Source of the DNA: Bacteroidota bacterium
Lineage (GTDB): Bacteria; Bacteroidota; Bacteroidia; Chitinophagales; Chitinophagaceae
DNA: 5,866 bases
Direction: 5' to 3'
Assembly: GCA_018267795.1 (NCBI GenBank)
Contig: JAFDXS010000173.1
Coordinates: forward strand, 1 to 5,866
The position numbers and the translations under genes are program-made. Of this stretch, positions 1 to 5,866 are shown one piece after another (position 1 is the first letter of the stretch; every line of letters starts with the position of its first letter). A model generated the notes under the pieces. The model did no database searches. It worked only from the letters and a program-made list of their open reading frames with translations, and was not told the origin of the DNA.

Positions 1-574
1 CGCCATCAACGCGCACTTTGAGGTAGCCTTGTTTGCGCAGTTGCTCGAACAATTCGCGATAGTGACCTTTGCGGCCACGTACCAGAGGTGCAAGGAGTGC
101 AATTCTTTTATCCTTAAAATTTTCCTGTACGTGCGCTACTATTTCTTCTTCGCTGAACTTTGTCATCTTCTTACCAGTATTGTAAGAAAATGCTTCTGCG
201 ACACGTGCATATAACAAGCGCATAAAATCGTACACCTCTGTAACTGTACCTACAGTGGAGCGCGGGTTGCGATTGGTTGTTTTCTGCTCTATAGAAATGA
301 CAGGTGAAAGCCCTGTTATCTTGTCAACATCGGGACGCTCGAGGTCGCCCATGAACTGGCGTGCGTAGGCAGAGAAACTTTCCATGTACCTGCGCTGACC
401 TTCTGCAAATATGGTATCGAATGCGAGCGATGATTTACCGCTGCCGCTGATACCTGTAATAACTACTAATTGATTTTTAGGAATACTAACGTCAATGTTC
501 TTGAGATTGTGCACTTTGGCACCCAGCACTTCTATAGATCCGCTACTATCAATTACCTGTTCTTTTTTAGCCAT
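1..574 (-). CDS. uvrA: UvrA, excinuclease ABC subunit A (N-terminal 191 codons, cut by window edge)
   Basis: UvrA is the ATP-dependent damage sensor of nucleotide excision repair; it forms a dimer, loads UvrB at lesions and acts on DNA in the cytoplasm. I translated the minus strand from the ATG at 574-572. The Walker A motif GISGSGKSS is at residues 41-49, followed by LAFDTIFAEGQRRYMES, which is diagnostic of UvrA. The conserved block SIEQKTTNRNPRSTVGT is at residues 94-110, in the region that leads into the UvrB-binding part. Around residues 124-137 (RVAEAFSYNTGKKM) there are no cysteines where many UvrAs have a CPxH-like motif; I recall this as usual for Bacteroidota UvrA. Full-length proteins are about 930-950 aa, so roughly four fifths lies outside the window, including the signature motifs, zinc fingers and second ATPase. 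A GGAAGG Shine-Dalgarno-like stretch (586-581) sits 6 nt before the ATG and supports this start. The polyprenyl synthase gene lies upstream on the same strand, 165 bp away. Confidence 0.96.
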   Translation of the reverse strand, partial: MAKKEQVIDSSGSIEVLGAKVHNLKNIDVSIPKNQLVVITGISGSGKSSLAFDTIFAEGQRRYMESFSAYARQFMGDLERPDVDKITGLSPVISIEQKTTNRNPRSTVGTVTEVYDFMRLLYARVAEAFSYNTGKKMTKFSEEEIVAHVQENFKDKRIALLAPLVRGRKGHYRELFEQLRKQGYLKVRVDG

Positions 575-580
575 AATTAT

Positions 581-586
581 CCTTCC
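581..586 (-). promoter_or_regulatory. Shine-Dalgarno-like site of uvrA
   Basis: On the minus strand this reads GGAAGG, 6 nt before the ATG at 574. Bacteroidota genes often lack a clear Shine-Dalgarno sequence, so its presence helps fix the uvrA start. The upstream frame stays open for at least five codons (GTT GGA AGG ATA ATT), with no competing ATG among them. Confidence 0.5.
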
Positions 587-681
587 AACTGCAATTTAAC
601 CACTTATGGCAGAAAAAATTCCTGTTAATCAGATGTTATTGAAAATAACAATATGTATTGCTATTTGGAAAATGTGAGCGG

Positions 682-689
682 CAAAATTA
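682..689 (-). promoter_or_regulatory. Possible -7 element of a uvrA promoter
   Basis: The minus strand reads TAATTTTG, an exact match to the Bacteroidota -7 consensus TAnnTTTG. No TTTG or TTG is found 19-21 bp upstream, so the -33 half is missing or very weak. If used, transcription would start near 675 and leave a leader of about 100 nt before uvrA. The gap 575-739 is otherwise AT-rich and shows no GC-rich terminator hairpin after the polyprenyl synthase stop, so read-through from that gene into uvrA is also possible. Confidence 0.3.
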
Positions 690-739
690 GATACTATTTT
701 GTTATTTGAATGTTATTAAAAAATCATAATATTTATGGG

Positions 740-1702
740 CTAATACTTTCTTTTTATCGCGTAGTTTACCAGTTCCTCCATTGCCTGTCTTGCGGGAGTA
801 TCCGGGTACTGATGGAGTAAATCTATTGCTTCCTGCCTGTAAACTTCCATTTTCTGCTGGGCGTATTCTATGCCGCCAGATTTTTTCACATAGCCAATCA
901 CCTCATTCACTTTTGCCCGATCCGTGTTATTATTTTTTACTATATATATTATCTTTCTCTTTAGGTTATTATCGACATTTTGTAGGGTATATATTAAAGG
1001 AAGAGTCATTTTCTTTTCCTTTATATCAATACCGGTTGGTTTCCCCACATTGTCATCGCCGTAATCGAATAAATCGTCCTTGATCTGGAAGGCTATACCC
1101 ACTTTTTCGCCAAAGAGGCGGAAATGCTCGGCTACCTCTTTATCCTGGGTCGCGGAAAATGCACCAGCGGAGCACGCTGCTGATAAGAGAGAAGCAGTCT
1201 TTGCCCTAATGATCTCGAAGTAAATATCCTCTTTAATGTCCAGTTTGCGGGCTTTCTCCATCTGTAGGAGCTCTCCTTCACTCATCTCCTTTACGGCCCG
1301 GGAGGTTATCTGGAGTATCTGGTGATCGTTATGCTCAAGAGAGAGCAAAAGCCCCTTAGAAAGCAGGTAATCACCCACTAAAACAGCTATTTTATTTTTC
1401 CATAATGCATTAATTGAGAAAAAATTTCTACGAATCATGGCATTATCGACTACATCATCGTGTACCAGGGTGGCGGTGTGCAACAATTCTATGAGCGAAG
1501 CGGCCCTGTAAGTACCTTCATTTATACCTGCGGCAATCTTGGCAGAAAGGAATACAAACATGGGGCGCATTTGTTTACCCTTTCGGCGAATAATAAACCG
1601 CATAATGCGGTCTAATAAAGGATTACTGCCCTTGACGTTGTCAGCAAATTTCTTTTCAAATATTGCGAGCTCCTGTCCTATTACCTGTTTTACAAGTTCC
1701 AT
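740..1702 (-). CDS. Long-chain trans-polyprenyl diphosphate synthase (IspB-like)
   Basis: This enzyme condenses isopentenyl diphosphate units onto an allylic primer to make a long all-trans prenyl diphosphate, in this phylum usually the side-chain precursor of menaquinone; it is cytosolic. The 320-aa protein matches the usual length of about 320-325. It has the substrate-binding GKQMRP at residues 42-47, the first Asp-rich motif DDVVD at 82-86 followed by RR at 91-92, KT at 168-169, and the second Asp-rich motif DDLFD at 209-213 preceded by FQ. The fifth residue before the first Asp motif is Ala77. A small residue there leaves the elongation tunnel open in this family, so I infer a long (about C30-C40) product rather than farnesyl or geranylgeranyl diphosphate. 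The exact chain length cannot be read from sequence. An in-frame TAG lies three codons before the ATG, so the start is fixed. uvrA follows downstream on the same strand. Confidence 0.94.
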   Translation of the reverse strand: MELVKQVIGQELAIFEKKFADNVKGSNPLLDRIMRFIIRRKGKQMRPMFVFLSAKIAAGINEGTYRAASLIELLHTATLVHDDVVDNAMIRRNFFSINALWKNKIAVLVGDYLLSKGLLLSLEHNDHQILQITSRAVKEMSEGELLQMEKARKLDIKEDIYFEIIRAKTASLLSAACSAGAFSATQDKEVAEHFRLFGEKVGIAFQIKDDLFDYGDDNVGKPTGIDIKEKKMTLPLIYTLQNVDNNLKRKIIYIVKNNNTDRAKVNEVIGYVKKSGGIEYAQQKMEVYRQEAIDLLHQYPDTPARQAMEELVNYAIKRKY

Positions 1703-1735
1703 TAAACGCTAAGAATGGGAAAAAAATGAAGAAAT

Positions 1736-1767
1736 CAAAGGTCGGGAGAAGCAATTGAATAGGAAAA
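1736..1767 (-). promoter_or_regulatory. Weak candidate promoter of the polyprenyl synthase gene
   Basis: On the minus strand GACCTTTG (1743-1736) differs by one base from TAnnTTTG, and TTTT (1767-1764) lies 20 bp upstream in place of TTTG. It is well placed, with an expected start about 27 nt before the ATG, but each half has a mismatch. It is the best candidate I found in the 230-bp divergent region. Confidence 0.25.
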
Positions 1768-1848
1768 AGTATTTTTTTGGCATAATCCTTGAAGCAAATC
1801 GGAAAATAGATGTGTGAAAGGCTTGAGGGACTTGTTTAAAATTAATTC

Positions 1849-1879
1849 TTTGTTTTTTTAACAGGGACTTTTACCTTTG
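1849..1879 (+). promoter_or_regulatory. Bacteroidota-type promoter of the OmpA-like gene
   Basis: A TTTG -33 element (1849-1852) is followed after 19 bp by TACCTTTG (1872-1879), an exact match to the TAnnTTTG -7 consensus used by the primary sigma factor in Bacteroidota. Transcription would start near 1886, giving an AT-rich leader of about 47 nt before the ATG at 1933. A low-GC leader with A-rich sequence before the start codon (AAATAAACAAAC) fits efficient translation initiation in this phylum. The match is as good as this promoter class gets and suits an abundant outer-membrane protein. Confidence 0.72.
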
Positions 1880-1932
1880 CCATAATATTATATTAAAATT
1901 TAACCAGAATTCTTTAAATAAACAAACCTGTT

Positions 1933-3669
1933 ATGATCAACAAAAAGTACCTATTGCTTACGGTAGGCTTGTGTTCGCTTATGGCGACCCAACCTGCTTT
2001 TTCGCAAGAAAGTCAGCCTGGAAACACCAGCACCACGGGCGGAGCCCAATGGGGCGCACGCGATATGACCTATCGCGGTAGTAATTATGATGTTTTGGAT
2101 TCTACTCTGATCCCAAAAAGCCGCATGGCCCAGCATCGTAAATTTCTTAACCACCAATACGCTTTCCCTGCAAAACCACGTAATATGTGGGAAGTAGGTG
2201 TGGGCCTTGGTCTGTATAACATCCTTGGTGACGTGCCAAGCCTTATGCCATGGCAGAAAGGTGGATATGGTCTTGACCTGCAGGTGCGTAAATCATGGGG
2301 TTATGTAATATCTACACGTTTACAATATACATATGGTATAGGTAAAGGTTTACAGTGGCAGGAATCAACCAACTATCGTTGGAATCCAGCCTGGAACCAA
2401 TACTACAACTACTCTGGTAACCCACTGGGCTTGCCTACAGACATGATAGTATATAACTACCGCACTGAAACTCACCAGTTGAACTTAGATGTGATAGCTA
2501 CTATCTGTAACATTAACTTCCACAAAGCACGCACAGGTTTCAATATCTATGGCTTCCTGGGTGCAGGTGCATTAGCTTACAAAGTGCGTATCAATGCACT
2601 GGATGCTAACTACCAGAAGTATGATTTCAATTCTATCATTGGCAACACGCCTCAGATATACCAGAATCGTAATTCTATCCGTAAGAAGCTGCAATCAGCT
2701 ATGGATAACACTTACGAAACTCCGGGTGAAACTGAAGCAAACAGACGCCGTCCTTCAATATTCGATGGTAAAACATTGGATTGGGCACCAAGCGCAGGTT
2801 TCGGTACAGAAATCCGTATCTCTAAACGTGTAAACATACAGGTTGAAGAACGCCTGATCATACCTTCTTCTGAAGACCTTCTTGATGGTCAGCGTTGGGA
2901 TGAGAACGTTAATGGTTCTCCGATATCTTCACACAGCAACGATATCATTAACTACCTGAGCGTAGGTGTTAACTTTAACTTAGGTAATGCTAAGAAATCT
3001 GTTGAACCACTTTACTGGTTGAACCCACTGGATTTCGCTTACAACGAACTGAGCTCTCCACGCCACATGTTATTGCCAGAACCAATACTGCCTGATGCTG
3101 ATGGCGATGGTATAACTGACCAATTCGACAAATGCCCTGGTACTCCTGCAGGTGTTGCAGTTGACAGCCATGGTTGCCCAATGGATACAGATGGTGATGG
3201 TGTACCTGATTTCCGTGACAAACAATTGATCACTCCTACAGAATGTCAACCAGTTGATGCTGATGGTGTTGGTAAATGTCCTTGTCCAGAAGGTTGCGGC
3301 GTAGCTACTCAGGCTTGCGGTAACATAGGTGCAGGCAGCGTAACATTCGAAAACAATGCTGCTAAGATCCGTCCTTCAATGCAGGCTCAGCTGGCTACAC
3401 TGGCTGCTCAGATGCAGGCTAACCCAACTTGTAAAGTAGTTATTACAGGTGCAGGTAATACCAGCAAAATAGCTCAGCAACGCTCTTGGGACCGTGTAAA
3501 CGCTATAATCGAATACATGAGTGAAAAACATGGTATCGATCGTAACCGTTTCATCTTCCAATACGGCCAGGCCGGTGATGTAAACACTGTAATGTATCGT
3601 TCTGCAATGAGCGGTGAAGAAGGACCTGCTAATGTAGCTCCACCATTCCCGAACCTCAGAAGAGATTAA
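1933..3669 (+). CDS. Secreted OmpA-like outer-membrane protein: N-terminal beta-barrel-like region, TSP3 repeats, Cys-rich linker, divergent OmpA C-domain
   Basis: This is probably an abundant outer-membrane protein that links the membrane to the cell wall or helps keep the envelope stable. A signal peptide spans residues 1-24, with likely cleavage after AFS and Gln as first mature residue. Residues about 85-350 alternate polar and aromatic/hydrophobic segments (for example MWEVGVGLGLYNILGD), as in a small outer-membrane beta-barrel. Two calcium-binding thrombospondin type-3 repeats follow: DADGDGITD at 388-396, with CPGTP after it, and DTDGDGVPD at 418-426. A linker with Cys438, 449, 451, 455 and 462 leads into an OmpA-like C-terminal domain (about 466-560). 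In that domain the usual GHTD motif reads GAGN (506-509), so the peptidoglycan-contacting Asp is Asn509, while the partner Arg appears to be kept as Arg521. Codons are rich in GGT, CGT, AAC and ATC, consistent with high expression. It has its own promoter and terminator, so it is probably monocistronic. The barrel call rests on pattern only. Confidence 0.85.
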   Translation: MINKKYLLLTVGLCSLMATQPAFSQESQPGNTSTTGGAQWGARDMTYRGSNYDVLDSTLIPKSRMAQHRKFLNHQYAFPAKPRNMWEVGVGLGLYNILGDVPSLMPWQKGGYGLDLQVRKSWGYVISTRLQYTYGIGKGLQWQESTNYRWNPAWNQYYNYSGNPLGLPTDMIVYNYRTETHQLNLDVIATICNINFHKARTGFNIYGFLGAGALAYKVRINALDANYQKYDFNSIIGNTPQIYQNRNSIRKKLQSAMDNTYETPGETEANRRRPSIFDGKTLDWAPSAGFGTEIRISKRVNIQVEERLIIPSSEDLLDGQRWDENVNGSPISSHSNDIINYLSVGVNFNLGNAKKSVEPLYWLNPLDFAYNELSSPRHMLLPEPILPDADGDGITDQFDKCPGTPAGVAVDSHGCPMDTDGDGVPDFRDKQLITPTECQPVDADGVGKCPCPEGCGVATQACGNIGAGSVTFENNAAKIRPSMQAQLATLAAQMQANPTCKVVITGAGNTSKIAQQRSWDRVNAIIEYMSEKHGIDRNRFIFQYGQAGDVNTVMYRSAMSGEEGPANVAPPFPNLRRD

Positions 3670-3689
3670 TTATAACGACATCTCAATAG

Positions 3690-3719
3690 AAAAGCCCCGG
3701 TATAAAACCGGGGCTTTTT
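3690..3719 (+). terminator. Rho-independent terminator of the OmpA-like gene (probably bidirectional)
   Basis: AAAAGCCCCGG (3690-3700) pairs perfectly with CCGGGGCTTTT (3708-3718) across a 7-nt AT-rich loop, and the T-run continues to 3719. It begins 20 nt after the stop codon of the OmpA-like gene. The A-run on the left side gives a T-tract on the minus strand too, so it could also stop transcripts coming from the kinase gene. Confidence 0.92.
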
Positions 3720-3739
3720 ATTTTCAGGCAAGTGCCAAA

Positions 3740-3768
3740 AGAAAAGCCATCTGACAGATGGCTTTTCT
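3740..3768 (-). terminator. Rho-independent terminator of the kinase gene (probably bidirectional)
   Basis: AGAAAAGCCATCTG (3740-3753) is an exact inverted repeat of CAGATGGCTTTTCT (3755-3768), with one base between; in practice the tip would open to a loop of about 3-5 nt. On the minus strand it lies 19 nt after the kinase stop codon and ends in TTTTCTTTT, a good terminator tail. On the plus strand the tail is TTTTCTCTTT, so it may back up the preceding hairpin. The two hairpins are 20 bp apart and together fill most of the convergent gap. Confidence 0.85.
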
Positions 3769-3787
3769 CTTTAAAACGATATTATGG

Positions 3788-4639
3788 TTATAACGTGCGT
3801 TTATGGTATTTTAGCAAGCCCTCTATCGGGCTTTTTTCAATCTTGCCTATCTGCAGTTCATATTGATTGCATAAAGCAGCAATAACATCCTGAAACTCGT
3901 AAGCAACCGCACCAGTAAAATAAAGAGGCAGATTCCAGCTTTGGCGATACTTGAGTATGTGGTGATGAAAAAAGTCGTTAAGACAATCCTCTATAATATT
4001 CTCTACCATATAGTGACCCCTGTTCTCAACCAATAAGCGGACCAGTGTGGCCAGGTAACGGTTAGGAAACGGCTCGCGGTATAGCTTATGCAAGATGGCC
4101 GAAATATCTGCACCGAAATACTGCTCAAATACCATCTTTAGCTCCGTATCGAATGTATTATAAGCATAGTATTGCAGTACACGCTTACCCATATAATTAC
4201 CACTGCCCTCATCCCCTACTATATAGCCTAAAGAAGCTTTTTGTTCTTTTATAGTTTTGCCATTATAGTAACAGGAATTGCTACCTGTGCCTAATATGCA
4301 TACTACCCCCTTCTTATCGCCACAAAGTGCCCTTGCAGCAGCTATCATGTCGCTTTGCACATCTACCTTCTTAATAGAGAAGAACTTGCTAAGCACCCGC
4401 TTTACTTCCAGTTGCTTGTCTTTATTACCAGCTCCTGCTCCATAATAAGCAAGAGAATCTATCTTATGAATACTGGCATCCCAAGGAAGCTCGTTCTGCA
4501 ACAGATCCATTATATCCTCTTCAGACTGCAAGTACGGGTTGATACCGGATGTCTTAAAATAAACCAGTTTTTTCCCTTTTCGGAGCAGGCACCAGTCTGT
4601 TTTTGTAGAGCCACTTTCGGCAATAAGCATTGATGACAT
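3788..4639 (-). CDS. BadF/BadG/BcrA/BcrD-family ATPase, N-acetylglucosamine-kinase-like
   Basis: This is a cytosolic sugar kinase of the ASKHA fold, most like the proteins that phosphorylate N-acetylglucosamine or related amino sugars, for example during wall recycling or chitin use. The 283-aa length is typical of the Bacteroidota branch. The phosphate-1 loop SGSTKTDW is at residues 9-16, the likely catalytic Asp97 lies in VQSDMIAAARA, the phosphate-2 loop GTGSNS is at 117-122, GDEGSG is at 142-147, and the adenosine-site segment FTGAVA is at 241-246. All key residues are present, so it should be active; the exact sugar cannot be told from sequence. Two starts are possible: the ATG at 4639 and one three codons later at 4630. 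The family usually begins just before the phosphate-1 loop, which slightly favours the second. Neither has a clear Shine-Dalgarno sequence. The gene converges with the OmpA-like gene and diverges from the protease gene, so it is probably transcribed alone. Confidence 0.88.
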   Translation of the reverse strand: MSSMLIAESGSTKTDWCLLRKGKKLVYFKTSGINPYLQSEEDIMDLLQNELPWDASIHKIDSLAYYGAGAGNKDKQLEVKRVLSKFFSIKKVDVQSDMIAAARALCGDKKGVVCILGTGSNSCYYNGKTIKEQKASLGYIVGDEGSGNYMGKRVLQYYAYNTFDTELKMVFEQYFGADISAILHKLYREPFPNRYLATLVRLLVENRGHYMVENIIEDCLNDFFHHHILKYRQSWNLPLYFTGAVAYEFQDVIAALCNQYELQIGKIEKSPIEGLLKYHKRTL

Positions 4640-4656
4640 AGGAGCGATTGATGATA

Positions 4657-4664
4657 CAAATTTG
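4657..4664 (-). promoter_or_regulatory. Very weak -7-like site before the kinase gene
   Basis: The palindrome CAAATTTG differs by one base from TAnnTTTG on the minus strand and would place a transcription start about 11 nt before the kinase ATG. No -33 element is visible at the right distance. It is listed only because nothing better was seen on this strand of the 171-bp divergent gap. Confidence 0.15.
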
Positions 4665-4784
4665 CAGATGCATTCTCTTATTTCCTAATTATAATTTAGC
4701 GATATGCACAGTATCAATAATTGTACTTTATAAAAAGCTATGGCCTAATATTTATACCTTATTATTTATATGAACATTTGCGAT

Positions 4785-4792
4785 TAACTTTG
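4785..4792 (+). promoter_or_regulatory. Likely -7 element of the S41 protease promoter
   Basis: TAACTTTG matches TAnnTTTG exactly. Transcription would begin near 4799, leaving a leader of only about 12 nt before the ATG at 4811. No TTTG lies 19-21 bp upstream (the area is ATTATTTAT), so the -33 half is poor; the TTTG at 4777-4780 is too close to serve. This suggests modest expression. Confidence 0.42.
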
Positions 4793-4810
4793 CCTTCACT
4801 TTAAGAATAA

Positions 4811-5866
4811 ATGGACGAACAGAGAAAGAATAGCCTGAAGGTGTGGATGCCTTTGCTATTCTCAGTTGTACTGATAGTGGGGATGACCCTTGGCTTTAAC
4901 CTGCGAGATACCCTGCGTAATAAACGCGACATTCAGACCATAATAGAACGCAACGACCGCCTTGAAGAAATAATAGACCTGATAAACGAAAAATACGTTG
5001 ACTCTGTAAATACCAATGTGCTATACAAGGATGCCGTAACAGGCATACTAAGCCATCTGGACCCACACACAGTATATATACCTGCCGATGAGCTGGAAGG
5101 TGCCAATGAAGACTTGGAAGGCGGCTTCTTTGGTATAGGTGTAGAGTTTGCCATAGTACGTGATACAATAGAAGTAACCTCTGTGATACAAGGTGGCCCT
5201 GCTGAACGCGCAGGCGTGGAAGTAGGCGACCAGCTAATAAAGGTGGGCGACAGTGTAGTGGCAGGAAGAAAAATAACCTCGGACCATATAATAAGCATGC
5301 TGAAAGGCAAGCAGAACAGCCGCGTGTACGTGACCATGCAGGATGCTTATTCATCAAGGCAAAGGCAAGTAGCTATAACACGAGATGTAGTACCTATATA
5401 TAGTGTAGAAACCAGCCTGATGCTGGATAGCATAACCGGCTTTATAAAAATAAATCGCTTTAGTGCTAATACCTATGATGAATTTGCTACTGCGCTGAAA
5501 AAGCTAAAGGGAGCAGGCATGAAGCACCTGATAGTGGACCTGCGTGAAAACCCCGGCGGCTACCTGGATGCAGCTACCATGATAGCAGACGAATTTCTGG
5601 ATGATGAAAAACTAATAGTGTATACCCAGGGTATACATTCACCCCGCTCTGACTACAAAGCAAATGTAGCAGGGATGTTTGAAAAAGGCAGACTGGCGTT
5701 GCTGGTAGATGAAAGCTCAGCATCAGCCAGTGAAATACTCTCCGGCGCGATTCAGGATTGGGACCGTGGTGTAATAATAGACAGGCGAACATTTTGCAAA
5801 GGACTAGTGCACAAACAGTATCACATGAATGATGGCGCTGCACTAAGACTAACTCCAGCTAAATAC
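4811..5866 (+). CDS. S41-family C-terminal processing protease (CtpA/Prc type), 3' end outside window
   Basis: Proteases of this family are anchored in or exported across the inner membrane and cut envelope proteins near their C-termini. The window holds 352 codons of a protein that usually runs to about 530-560 aa in this phylum. Residues 12-29 form one hydrophobic segment, either a membrane anchor or an uncleaved signal. The PDZ domain spans roughly residues 100-190, with GIGVEF at 108-113 and GGPAERAGV after it. The protease core includes LRENPGGYLDAA and the serine motif SASASE at 303-308, where Ser305 is the predicted nucleophile; Lys330 lies 25 residues later, as in E. coli Tsp (Ser430, Lys455). 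Around Lys330 the usual GRxTFGKGLVQ reads DRRTFCKGLVH, with Asp324, Cys329 and His334 replacing Gly, Gly and Gln. A TAA directly before the ATG fixes the start. Isoleucine is coded by ATA in 28 of 30 cases. Catalytic Ser and Lys are intact, so activity is plausible but unproven. Confidence 0.92.
   Translation, partial: MDEQRKNSLKVWMPLLFSVVLIVGMTLGFNLRDTLRNKRDIQTIIERNDRLEEIIDLINEKYVDSVNTNVLYKDAVTGILSHLDPHTVYIPADELEGANEDLEGGFFGIGVEFAIVRDTIEVTSVIQGGPAERAGVEVGDQLIKVGDSVVAGRKITSDHIISMLKGKQNSRVYVTMQDAYSSRQRQVAITRDVVPIYSVETSLMLDSITGFIKINRFSANTYDEFATALKKLKGAGMKHLIVDLRENPGGYLDAATMIADEFLDDEKLIVYTQGIHSPRSDYKANVAGMFEKGRLALLVDESSASASEILSGAIQDWDRGVIIDRRTFCKGLVHKQYHMNDGAALRLTPAKY

Noticed and set aside
29..214. 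61-aa open frame on the plus strand
   Set aside because: It is antisense to conserved uvrA sequence and has no support of its own.
371..414. Possible loss of a zinc-binding motif in UvrA, since residues 124-137 lack cysteines
   Set aside because: The corresponding coding region is nearer 163-205, and Cys-free versions of this segment are, as far as I recall, normal in Bacteroidota UvrA; the true zinc fingers lie beyond the window.
781..1083. 100-aa open frame on the plus strand
   Set aside because: It lies wholly opposite the polyprenyl synthase, whose motifs are intact; the translation is low in structure and resembles no family I know.
3094..3210. Tandem DNA repeat in the Asp/Gly-rich part of the OmpA-like gene
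   Set aside because: The similarity between the two GATGGCGATGG-like stretches follows from two TSP3 protein repeats; the DNA between them is not duplicated.
4777..4792. TTTG (4777-4780) paired with TAACTTTG (4785-4792) as a full promoter
   Set aside because: The spacer is only 4 bp, against the 19-21 bp needed.
4896..5357. 153-aa and 134-aa open frames on the minus strand
   Set aside because: Both lie antisense to the S41 protease, whose PDZ domain is clear in the plus frame. Their Leu/Cys/Arg- and Ser/Thr-rich composition is what reverse reading of this gene would give.
1..5866. A mobile island, defence cluster or new multi-gene system
   Set aside because: No transposase, integrase, tRNA, direct repeats or CRISPR array was seen, and all five genes belong to known housekeeping or envelope families with independent transcription.

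Overview
The window looks like ordinary chromosomal sequence from a member of the Bacteroidota, probably near the Chitinophagales or Sphingobacteriales. Three things point there. One promoter matches the Bacteroidota consensus (TTTG, 19 bp, TAnnTTTG). The surface protein is a beta-barrel/TSP3/OmpA-like fusion of a kind common in that phylum. The UvrA and the BadF-type kinase also read like Bacteroidota versions. The lineage is inferred from family resemblance, not from a search.

Layout, left to right. (1) The 5' part of uvrA lies on the minus strand (1-574) and is cut by the window's left edge. (2) A long-chain trans-polyprenyl diphosphate synthase gene (740-1702, minus) is transcribed toward uvrA across a 165-bp AT-rich gap. 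(3) A 230-bp divergent intergenic region (1703-1932) carries the strong promoter of the next gene. (4) A secreted OmpA-like outer-membrane protein of 578 aa is on the plus strand (1933-3669). (5) The convergent gap 3670-3787 holds two adjacent perfect hairpins that probably terminate transcription from both sides. (6) A BadF/BadG-family N-acetylglucosamine-kinase-like gene is on the minus strand (3788-4639). (7) A divergent AT-rich gap (4640-4810) follows. (8) The start of an S41 C-terminal processing protease gene lies on the plus strand (4811 to the right edge, 352 codons, C-terminus missing).

The genes do not form one pathway. UvrA works in nucleotide excision repair, the prenyl synthase supplies the side chain for quinone or a lipid carrier, and the other three relate loosely to the cell envelope (outer-membrane protein, amino-sugar phosphorylation, periplasmic proteolysis). 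No RNA gene, mobile element, CRISPR array or long repeat was seen, and I found no evidence for a new multi-gene system.

The points most worth a second look are inside proteins. The OmpA-like C-terminal domain has lost the usual peptidoglycan-binding Asp and sits behind a Cys-rich linker. The S41 protease has several substitutions around its catalytic Lys, including His where the catalytic-site Gln is expected. The protease gene also uses ATA for almost every isoleucine, unlike its neighbours.
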